Shown: piece by piece, positions 33,843-40,722 of the stretch | How positions within the stretch are numbered: the stretch's first letter is position 1 | How the letters are laid out: every line of letters starts with the position of its first letter | From: Anaerolinea sp. | GTDB taxonomy: Bacteria > Chloroflexota > Anaerolineae > Anaerolineales > Villigracilaceae | Length of the DNA: 61,283 nucleotides | NCBI GenBank assembly: GCA_020719725.1 | Contig: DYPU01000004.1 | Location: 1 to 61,283 of the forward strand | Reading direction: 5' to 3' | The notes under the pieces: model-generated | The model's input: only the letters and a program-made list of their open reading frames with translations | Database searches by the model: none | Told to the model about the DNA's origin: nothing | Made by a program: the position numbers and the translations under genes

Positions 33843-34403
33843 ATGATGAACTATATTGTAGCGCTCATTCTTGGTGTGTTTTTTGGCTTCGCGCTGAACA
33901 AGGCCGGGCTAACCAAGTATCACAAGATTGTCAATGTGTTCCGTTTTACAGATATGGCAGTTCTGCAATTTATGATGACGGCGCTGGTAGTTTCGATGAG
34001 CGGCCTGTATATTCTGCGCGGGCTGGGACTGGTCACTTTCCCGGTTGTGCCGGCCACATACATTGTGGGCAACTTGCTGGGCGGACTAATTTTTGGGGTG
34101 GGCATGGCCCTCAGCGGCTACTGCCCCGGCACTTGCGCGGCTGGCGCAGGCGAAGGCAAATTGGATTACATTGTGCCAGGGTTGCTCGGCTTTCTAGCCG
34201 GTGCGGCGATTTATGGTCTTACCTACCAGCAGGTTTTTCCCGCCATTTCGGCAATTGCCAACTATGGCAATGTGGTCATGCCAGACCTATGGAATCTCAA
34301 CCCTTACTTAATGGTTTTACTTTTTGCGCTGATGTCGCTTTTCCTGTTCTACATGATTGACCGGGCAGGCTGGCAGAGGAAAGATATGCTGAAGGATGAA
34401 TAA
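33843..34403 (+). CDS. YeeE/YedE family sulfur transporter, second half (DUF6691-like)
   Basis: A 186-residue membrane protein with four to five helices. MALSGYCPGTCAAGAGEGKLD is the second-half counterpart of the YeeE cysteine motif, with two cysteines (GYCPGTC). It follows the first half at 9 nt; GGAGG lies 5 nt before ATG 33843 and 8 nt before a second in-frame ATG at 33846. The pair should form a single transporter unit. Pairs like this elsewhere are linked to ArsR-type regulators and sulfide or thiosulfate metabolism. Confidence 0.85.
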   Translation: MMNYIVALILGVFFGFALNKAGLTKYHKIVNVFRFTDMAVLQFMMTALVVSMSGLYILRGLGLVTFPVVPATYIVGNLLGGLIFGVGMALSGYCPGTCAAGAGEGKLDYIVPGLLGFLAGAAIYGLTYQQVFPAISAIANYGNVVMPDLWNLNPYLMVLLFALMSLFLFYMIDRAGWQRKDMLKDE

Positions 34404-34452
34404 TGAACGCTGAATAAGCTCAAGACCCTTGGCTATTCTGCATTCATCATTC
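34398..34452. repeat. Imperfect 19-bp inverted repeat after the YeeE pair
   Basis: GAATAATGAACGCTGAATA (34398-34416) and TATTCTGCATTCATCATTC (34434-34452) match as inverted copies at 16 of 19 positions. The right arm resembles a dispersed repeat motif of the type GAATGATGAATGCAGAATA. It splits the transporter genes from the oxidoreductase genes and might act as an mRNA-processing hairpin. Confidence 0.5.
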
Positions 34453-34484
34453 TAAATTCCGCATTGCTTTTACCGGAGAATCCT

Positions 34485-36668
34485 ATGACAAACACAATCT
34501 CAAGACGAGATTTTCTAAAACTGGGTGGCGCGGCCACAGCGGCCCTGGCGGTAGGACAAATGCTCCCACCACTGGTGGCGCAAGCCGCCCGCGAAACCGG
34601 ACAAATCGACGAACAAGGTGACGGCTTTATCTCCAGCATGTGCGAAATGTGCGTTTGGCGCTGCGGGCTGATTGCAAAAATAAAAGAAGGCCGCGTCGTC
34701 AAACTGGATGGAAATCCCGAACATCCGCACTCACGCGGCAACCTCTGCCCACGCGGCCAATCTGGCCTCATGAATACCTACGACCCCGACCGGGTGCTGA
34801 CACCACTCATCCGGGTTGGGCAACGCGGCGAAGGCAAATTCCGCAAAGCCTCCTGGGACGAAGCGCTCGACCTGGTTGCCGGGAAAATGCTCGAAATCAA
34901 AGAGAAATACGGCCCAGAAGCGATGGTTTTTTCATCCACCCATAATTTAAGCCAGGTTCAGTTTGAAAACCTGCTCTACGCTTACGGCTCTCCCAACTAC
35001 GGAACCCAGCGCAGCCTATGCTTCAACGCCATGATTACAGCGTTCCTGCTAACCTACGGCATTGAAGAACCAGCGCGCAACTACGAAAACGCAGATTACA
35101 TCCTAATGGTGGGGCGCAACATGATGGAAGCCATCTCCACCTCAGAAACGGCAGAACTCTCACACGCGCTGGATCGCGGCGCTAAGCTGGTCTACCTCGA
35201 CCCGCGCTTCACCAAAACCGCCGCCAAAGCCAGCGAGTGGATTCCCATTCGCCCCGGCACCGATTCGGCCTTTTTGCTGGCGATGATTAATGTCATCACT
35301 CAAAACGAATTGGCAAACTGCGAATTCGTCAAAAAGTATGTGCAAGGCTGTGACGATCTGGCCGAAGCCATGCAGCGTTACACCCCGGCTTGGGCCGAAC
35401 AAATTACCGGCGTCCCCGCCGCCACAATCGAGCGGATTGCGCGCGAATACGCCGCCGCCCAACACAATGCCATGGCGCATCCCGGTTGGCGCACCTCCAA
35501 CTTTATCAACTCTTTTCAAACCGAACGCGCCATAGCCACACTCAACGCTTTAAGCGGCAACGTACTCAAAGTGGGTGGTTGTCTTTCAACCGAAGTAGCT
35601 GCCGAAGGCGCCGGGCTGGGCGCGCCACCCCAACCAGCCTACCCGCGCATTTCGGCCCTGCGCCTGGACGGGACCCCCTGGAAATATCCGTTGGTGCCGC
35701 TAAAACTGGGGGTCTTTCAAGAATTACGAGATGCAATTGTCAGCGGCGAACCGTATCAGGCACACGGTTGGTTTATCGCGCGCCAAAACCCGGTTTCATC
35801 CCTGCCCGACCGCCAAAAAACCCTGAAAGCCTTTGAAAAAATGGATTTCATCGTCACAATAGACATCATCATGAACGATACCGCCTGGTTCTCAGATGTC
35901 ATCCTGCCCGAAGCCTCGTACCTGGAGCGCTACGACCCACTCCTGCCGGTTGGCGATAAAGCCTTCCTGCGCCAGCCAGTCATCGAACCACAAGGTGAAG
36001 CCAAATCGGCGCTTTGGATTTACAAACAACTTGGCGAACGCCTCGGCCTGGGAGAATACTTCCAATACACCGACGAGGAAGATTACATCCGCCAGCAATT
36101 GGCCCCACTCGGAATCAGCCTGGAAGAAGTTAAAGAGAAGGGCTACGCTGAAATGCCAGAAGCAGAAAAAAGCGAAGGCGAACTAATCTTTAATACACCT
36201 TCCGGCAAAATCGAAGTCTATTCTGAAACCCTTAAAAACGCTGGTTTCTCACCCTGGCCCACTTGGGAAGAACCGCTCATGCCCGCCGAAGGTGAGTTTT
36301 ACCTGCTCACCGGCAAAGTGGCCCAGCACACCCAATTTGGCACGCAGAACAACCAGCTTTTGCACAAATATTCCGACGAACCACGCTTGTGGATGAATGC
36401 CAAAACCGCCGCCGAAAAAGGACTCAGCGACGGCGAATGGGTCGAAATCACCAGCCCGGTCGGAACCGCCCACAGCCTGCTGCTTGTTACCCAAGCCATT
36501 CGACCCGATTGCGTCTACCTGACTCCTGGCTACGGCCACATCTCTAAAGGCCTGACAACCGCCTTCGGTGTCGGAGCCAGCGATTCGGCCTTGCACGTCA
36601 CCTACACCGACCCCATCAGCGGCGGCCAGGCCCTTAGTCAGACCTTTGTAACGGTAAAAAAGGCTTAG
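34485..36668 (+). CDS. Molybdopterin oxidoreductase, polysulfide/thiosulfate reductase-like catalytic subunit
   Basis: A 727-residue Tat-exported member of the DMSO-reductase superfamily. The N-terminus carries SRRDFLKLGG, a twin-arginine signal. The FS0 cluster ligands are Cys53, Cys56, Cys60 and Cys88 (MCEMCVWRC...NLCPRG). Cys179 in QRSLCFNAM occupies the position of the Mo-coordinating cysteine in PsrA/PhsA-type enzymes. Later motifs include WIPIRPGTDSAFLLAM, DVILPEASYLERYDP and the C-terminal LTPGYGH. I start at ATG 34485 with GGAGAA upstream. The next two genes supply the usual FeS and membrane subunits. Substrate might be polysulfide, thiosulfate, tetrathionate or another oxyanion; the neighbouring sulfur transporter favours sulfur. 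Confidence 0.92.
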   Translation: MTNTISRRDFLKLGGAATAALAVGQMLPPLVAQAARETGQIDEQGDGFISSMCEMCVWRCGLIAKIKEGRVVKLDGNPEHPHSRGNLCPRGQSGLMNTYDPDRVLTPLIRVGQRGEGKFRKASWDEALDLVAGKMLEIKEKYGPEAMVFSSTHNLSQVQFENLLYAYGSPNYGTQRSLCFNAMITAFLLTYGIEEPARNYENADYILMVGRNMMEAISTSETAELSHALDRGAKLVYLDPRFTKTAAKASEWIPIRPGTDSAFLLAMINVITQNELANCEFVKKYVQGCDDLAEAMQRYTPAWAEQITGVPAATIERIAREYAAAQHNAMAHPGWRTSNFINSFQTERAIATLNALSGNVLKVGGCLSTEVAAEGAGLGAPPQPAYPRISALRLDGTPWKYPLVPLKLGVFQELRDAIVSGEPYQAHGWFIARQNPVSSLPDRQKTLKAFEKMDFIVTIDIIMNDTAWFSDVILPEASYLERYDPLLPVGDKAFLRQPVIEPQGEAKSALWIYKQLGERLGLGEYFQYTDEEDYIRQQLAPLGISLEEVKEKGYAEMPEAEKSEGELIFNTPSGKIEVYSETLKNAGFSPWPTWEEPLMPAEGEFYLLTGKVAQHTQFGTQNNQLLHKYSDEPRLWMNAKTAAEKGLSDGEWVEITSPVGTAHSLLLVTQAIRPDCVYLTPGYGHISKGLTTAFGVGASDSALHVTYTDPISGGQALSQTFVTVKKA

Positions 36669-36675
36669 GTGAACC

Positions 36676-37470
36676 ATGACAACAGACACAATTAAACATA
36701 AAGCCTATCTCTTTGACGCCACCCGCTGTATCGACTGCCGCGCCTGCATGGTTGCTTGCAGTGTCGAAAACAACATTCCCATGGACAAGACCCGCATCTG
36801 GGTGGCGGGCATCGGCGTCAAAGGCGAATATCCCAACCTGGAACGCGCCACAATGGTGGCCCATTGTATGCACTGCGAACATCCCGACTGTATGTCGGCT
36901 TGCCCGGTGGGAGCCTACAGCAAAGCTGCCGATGGCCCCGTCTCATACAATGCCGATGTTTGCATTGGCTGCCGCTACTGCATGAACGCCTGCGCCTTTG
37001 GCGTGCCCCACTTCGACTACGACAAGGGTCTGGTGGATGGGGCTTTCATCGACAAATGCACAATGTGCCCACAGCGCATCTACAATGGACAAGAACCAGC
37101 CTGCGTAGCCACCTGTCCAACCGACGCCCTCGAATACGGCGAACGGGAAGAACTGCTCAAAAAGGCCCACGAACGCATCGCAGCCCATACCGACCGCTAC
37201 ATAGACCATGTTTACGGCGAATTCGAAAAAGGCGGCACATCCTACCTCATTCTCTCGCATGTCCCCTTCAAAGAATTGGGCCTGCCCGAAATGACCGAAC
37301 AGCCCATCAATGAAACCACCGAAACCATCATGGAAGGCACCATCCCATTTGCAGTAGGTTGGGCCGCTGTTCTAACGGCTGTCGCCGGGGTGTCGCGCGT
37401 TATCAACAAGAAAAAAGAAACCGCCACCGCAAAAAAAGAAGCTGCGCCCCACACGGAGGCTAAACAATGA
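36676..37470 (+). CDS. 4Fe-4S ferredoxin subunit with C-terminal membrane anchor
   Basis: A 264-residue electron-transfer subunit. Four cysteine groups bind four [4Fe-4S] clusters: CIDCRACMVAC (from Cys18), CMHCEHPDCMSAC, CIGCRYCMNAC and CTMCPQRI...CVATCP. No signal peptide is seen, so export would be with the Tat-bearing catalytic subunit. After the clusters, a hydrophobic helix (about 222-242, TIPFAVGWAAVLTAVAGVSRV) and a Lys/Glu-rich tail follow. Most PsrB/DmsB proteins lack such an anchor; HybA-like subunits have one. It starts 7 nt after the catalytic gene and overlaps the next gene by 4 nt. Confidence 0.93.
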   Translation: MTTDTIKHKAYLFDATRCIDCRACMVACSVENNIPMDKTRIWVAGIGVKGEYPNLERATMVAHCMHCEHPDCMSACPVGAYSKAADGPVSYNADVCIGCRYCMNACAFGVPHFDYDKGLVDGAFIDKCTMCPQRIYNGQEPACVATCPTDALEYGEREELLKKAHERIAAHTDRYIDHVYGEFEKGGTSYLILSHVPFKELGLPEMTEQPINETTETIMEGTIPFAVGWAAVLTAVAGVSRVINKKKETATAKKEAAPHTEAKQ

Positions 37471-38648
37471 AACTAAACCTGCAACTGGACGAAAAATTGC
37501 GCCGTTTTCCCATCCCCATCACCCCGGCCATGTGGGTCATGATTGCTTTCATCGTCGCCGGAGTCATTTCAGCATTGGTGCGTTTTGCCTTTGGCATCGG
37601 CGCCATCAGCGATCTAAGCTACGCCTACCCCTGGGGCTTCTGGATCAGCTTCGACTTGTACTGCGGCGTCGCCCTGGGCGCAGGCGCATTCACCATCGTG
37701 GCCGCCGTCGAGATTTTTGATCTGAAAGAGTTTCGCCCGCTGGTCCGTCCATCCGTGCTAACCGGTTTCCTCGGCTATGTGATGGTGGTCATTGCCCTTT
37801 TGGTCGATCTCGGCCAGCCCCTGCGCATCTGGCACATGATGGTTTACCAGAACCACACCTCCATCCTGTTCGAGGTCGGCATCTGCGTCATGCTCTACAC
37901 CACCGTCCTGGCAATCGAATTTTCGCCAGTCATCCTGGAAGGCCTCAAGCAGAACAAAATCGCCCACACCATCCACAAATACTCATTCCCCTTTGTCATT
38001 CTGGGCGTGGTACTCTCCACCCTGCACCAATCCTCACTAGGTTCGATGCTCATCATCGAACCCTATAAACTGCACCCGCTCTGGTGGACACCCATCCTGC
38101 CAGTTTTGTTCTTCGTCTCAGCCATCAACGTTGGGCTGGGCATGATCATCGTCGAATCAACCCTCAGCGCCAACGCCTTTGGTCAGGGCCTCGAAACCCA
38201 CCTGCTCAAAAAACTGGCGCTGGTAGATGTCTTCGTCCTGCTAACCTATCTGGTAATTCGCTTCACCCAACTGGCGCTGGCAGGCCACCTGCACCTGCTT
38301 TTCACCAGCGGCAGCATGAGTCTCTTGTTCTGGAGCGAAATCCTGGTTGGCTCAATCATCCCCATTGCGCTCTTTTCGCAAGAGAAAATCCGTGAAAACC
38401 CTAAAACCCTGTTCATCGGAGCGATTTTTGTCGTGGGAGGTCTCATGTTTGGGCGCTTCAACGTCAGTTGGCTGGCAATCACACATTCCGACCCGCTCAC
38501 CTACGTTCCATCCTTCATGAGCAACGTGGACTACTTCCCCACCCTGCCAGAAGTAGCCGTCTCGTTCGGCATCGTCGCCGCTGGCGTATTGGCTTTCAAT
38601 TTGGCCGCCAAATACCTGCCGCTTTTCGAGCATAGCGAGCACGCTTAG
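37467..38648 (+). CDS. NrfD/HybB-type integral membrane quinol subunit
   Basis: A 393-residue protein with about ten membrane helices. HQSSLGSMLIIEPYKLHPLW and YAYPWGFWISFDLYCGVALGAGAF are typical of the HybB/DsrP/HmcC branch of the NrfD family. That branch exchanges electrons with the menaquinone pool, in contrast to the eight-helix PsrC type. Its ATG overlaps the stop of the ferredoxin gene (ATGA), indicating coupled translation. With the two upstream genes it makes a complete complex-iron-sulfur-molybdoenzyme. A strong terminator follows. Confidence 0.93.
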   Translation: MKLNLQLDEKLRRFPIPITPAMWVMIAFIVAGVISALVRFAFGIGAISDLSYAYPWGFWISFDLYCGVALGAGAFTIVAAVEIFDLKEFRPLVRPSVLTGFLGYVMVVIALLVDLGQPLRIWHMMVYQNHTSILFEVGICVMLYTTVLAIEFSPVILEGLKQNKIAHTIHKYSFPFVILGVVLSTLHQSSLGSMLIIEPYKLHPLWWTPILPVLFFVSAINVGLGMIIVESTLSANAFGQGLETHLLKKLALVDVFVLLTYLVIRFTQLALAGHLHLLFTSGSMSLLFWSEILVGSIIPIALFSQEKIRENPKTLFIGAIFVVGGLMFGRFNVSWLAITHSDPLTYVPSFMSNVDYFPTLPEVAVSFGIVAAGVLAFNLAAKYLPLFEHSEHA

Positions 38649-38680
38649 CCAAAAAGACTTTGGCCCCAGTTCACCAAGCG

Positions 38681-38722
38681 CGGGTTGCACAGAAGCATTA
38701 CAATCTGTGTAACCCGTTTTTT
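38681..38722 (+). terminator. Rho-independent terminator after the NrfD gene
   Basis: CGGGTTGCACAGA (38681-38693) and TCTGTGTAACCCG (38704-38716) form a 13-bp stem with one G-T wobble and a 10-nt loop, then TTTTTT. It lies 17 nt before the chosen start of the multiheme gene, so the latter is transcribed by read-through or from its own promoter. Confidence 0.88.
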
Positions 38723-38738
38723 ATTAGCATTCGACCCT

Positions 38739-39986
38739 ATGCAACCTAATCGACCTTTGAGCTTCGACTTTCGACTTACCCTGGCGGCTGGATTCCTGCT
38801 GCTGGCGCTGGCCCTGGCCTGGCGGCAAGATTCAAACCACCCGCAGCCGGTTTCGCTGACCCCCAGCCTAACCGGGCAGCCTGAATATTGCCTCACCTGT
38901 CACAGCAACCTGCCCGAAATCAGCCCATCGCATCCGGTAGCGGCGTTCGGCTGCGTGCTCTGTCACGGTGGCGAAAGGCTGGCCCTAACCGCAGACCTGG
39001 CTCATAGTTCCATGCGAGGCGGGGTCAACCCGTCCGATTTAAGAGTGGCAGAGCAATCGTGCGGAGGCAGTGAATGCCACAGCGGAGCATCCGCCACAGG
39101 GCGCGATCACATTCAGCGGGTGCAAACCAGCATCCAATCCACTTACACCGGCGCAATTACCAATGTTCGCTACACCTTTGGGGCACAGCCCGACCAAACG
39201 CCCCACTTTGGCAGCATCGACATCCGCGATCTGACGAGCAAAACTGGCATCACCACCCTGGAAGCCTTCAATCCGGGCCTCGAATCTAACCCACTCTTGC
39301 AAAAGTTTGGCGAAAACTGCCTAACCTGTCATCTTAACGCCACCCCGCGCGAGGGACAGCCAGCTTACGCGCGTCAAACTGGGTGCGCCGCTTGTCATTC
39401 TCCCGCCACGCAAGGGGAACAGCACACCCTGACAACCGCCATCCCGTATAATCAATGCAACACCTGTCACAATCGTGGCAATTACGACTTGCGCACAATG
39501 ACTTTTGTGGAGCGCAGCGACCAGCCCTCACAGCGCAGCGACGATTACTATCAGCCAATCGCAGAGTTTACCCAATGCGAATACACACTGGATTGCATCG
39601 ATTGCCACACCCGCGCCGAAGTGATGGGAGACGGCGACCTGCACGCCAATCAAGCCAGCATCCAATATCTTCAATGCAAAACCTGTCACGGCACTCAAAC
39701 CGAGCCGCCCCTCACGAAAACCCTGACCGACCCGAATGATATTGCGTTCAGAATGGCCTTTTTGAACCCGGTGATTGACTTAAAACTCGGTGATACCATC
39801 ATCGTCACCGAGCAGGGCGAGCCGCTCTGGAATGTCCGTCAACGGTCCGATGGCAATTTTGAGATGGTCGGCAAGGCCAGTAAACAATTTTTCACCTTCC
39901 GCCCCGTGATGGGGACGGCTTGCGAGCAAAATCCGCAAGAACAGGAATCGCAATACTGCCATAAATGTCACGCTATTAAACGCTGA
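38739..39986 (+). CDS. Nine-heme extracytoplasmic cytochrome c
   Basis: A 415-residue protein with an N-terminal membrane helix (about 13-28, LTLAAGFLLLALALAW). It has eight CxxCH heme sites (CLTCH, CVLCH, CLTCH, CAACH, CNTCH, CIDCH, CKTCH, CHKCH) and one CGGSECH, a C-x4-CH variant known from some multihemes. I start at ATG 38739 because the earlier in-frame ATG at 38685 lies inside a terminator stem. The final 90 residues lack hemes until the last CHKCH. It would carry electrons outside the membrane, plausibly to or from the molybdoenzyme, but no sequence feature proves the partner. Confidence 0.85.
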   Translation: MQPNRPLSFDFRLTLAAGFLLLALALAWRQDSNHPQPVSLTPSLTGQPEYCLTCHSNLPEISPSHPVAAFGCVLCHGGERLALTADLAHSSMRGGVNPSDLRVAEQSCGGSECHSGASATGRDHIQRVQTSIQSTYTGAITNVRYTFGAQPDQTPHFGSIDIRDLTSKTGITTLEAFNPGLESNPLLQKFGENCLTCHLNATPREGQPAYARQTGCAACHSPATQGEQHTLTTAIPYNQCNTCHNRGNYDLRTMTFVERSDQPSQRSDDYYQPIAEFTQCEYTLDCIDCHTRAEVMGDGDLHANQASIQYLQCKTCHGTQTEPPLTKTLTDPNDIAFRMAFLNPVIDLKLGDTIIVTEQGEPLWNVRQRSDGNFEMVGKASKQFFTFRPVMGTACEQNPQEQESQYCHKCHAIKR

Positions 39987-39999
39987 AAGCAGCCCCACT

Positions 40000-40515
40000 A
40001 TGGATAAAAAATTTCATCGCCGCTTTTATGCCCACTTGGGCGAATTTTCAGAAGATTTCCGCTATATGCTGACGCATCGCAGCTTGATTCGACGCGCCAT
40101 GCGTGAGCTGATCCCGGTCGATTTTCGTGAACGCCTGATGATGATCGTGACCGAAGTTAATGGCTGCCGCTATTGCAGCTACTACCATGCCAAACAAGCA
40201 TTGAGCAGCGGCGTGCCAGCCGCGCAATTGCGTGAACTCCTGGCTGGTTCCGTTCCGCAAGATGCTCCAGCCGAAGAACTTCCAGCCCTGCTTTATGCCC
40301 AACATTGGGCCGATAGTAACGCCCAAGCCACACCAACTGCCTCACAACATTTGCGCGAAGTATACGGTGATGAAAAAACCGAAGCAATTCTGATCATCCT
40401 GCGAATGATCAGAATTGGCAACCTGCTTGGCAACACAGCCGATTACTGGCTCTTTGCGCTCAGTTTTGGGCATTTGGGATTGCGCCCGAACGAAGCCAGG
40501 TATCAAAAACCCTAG
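40000..40515 (+). CDS. AhpD/carboxymuconolactone decarboxylase-like protein
   Basis: A 171-residue all-helical protein. The motif TEVNGCRYCSYYHAKQA has the AhpD-type CxxC (Cys56, Cys59), Glu52 and His63, used by relatives for peroxide reduction or thiol-disulfide chemistry. It begins 13 nt after the nine-heme gene, thus is likely cotranscribed. A thiol-active helper for the sulfur or cytochrome genes is a guess. A terminator follows. Confidence 0.85.
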   Translation: MDKKFHRRFYAHLGEFSEDFRYMLTHRSLIRRAMRELIPVDFRERLMMIVTEVNGCRYCSYYHAKQALSSGVPAAQLRELLAGSVPQDAPAEELPALLYAQHWADSNAQATPTASQHLREVYGDEKTEAILIILRMIRIGNLLGNTADYWLFALSFGHLGLRPNEARYQKP

Positions 40516-40522
40516 TCCAAAT

Positions 40523-40555
40523 AAAAAAAAACGCGCCAATCAGGCGCGTTTTTTT
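40523..40555. terminator. Terminator closing the cytochrome cluster
   Basis: AAAAAAACGCGCC and GGCGCGTTTTTTT pair around a 6-7 nt loop. The A- and T-runs on either side make it effective in both directions. Confidence 0.93.
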
Positions 40556-40566
40556 GGGCTTAAATT

Positions 40567-40607
40567 TGTTGCACGGCAGGATGAGGGGGGCATCCTGCCG
40601 TGCAACA
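40567..40607. repeat. Perfect 17-bp inverted repeat with G-rich loop
   Basis: TGTTGCACGGCAGGATG and CATCCTGCCGTGCAACA are exact inverted copies around AGGGGGG. It has no T-run and directly follows another complete terminator. Perfect arms suggest a mobile or selected palindrome such as a REP/MITE-like unit; no transposase is near. Beyond it, 40608-40722 is AT-rich and holds the likely promoter of the next gene (TATGAT repeats near 40689-40698). Confidence 0.75.
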
Positions 40608-40722
40608 GAGACAATTATATATGTATTCGCAAATTAATCAAGGGGTGAAAATCATAAAATTTTCCCATGCGCCAGGCATAACAAGGTTATGATATGATGT
40701 AAAAATTGATCCATAAAGGGAG

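Noticed and set aside
38685-38738. Upstream start codon (ATG 38685) for the nine-heme cytochrome
   Set aside because: It lies inside the terminator stem; the next in-frame ATG at 38739 leaves a complete signal helix.
32030-40515. Arsenic-resistance or arsenate-respiration cluster because of the ArsR gene
   Set aside because: No arsC, arsB/acr3 or arrA-like features; the regulator lacks the arsenic-binding motif and the neighbours are sulfur transporters.
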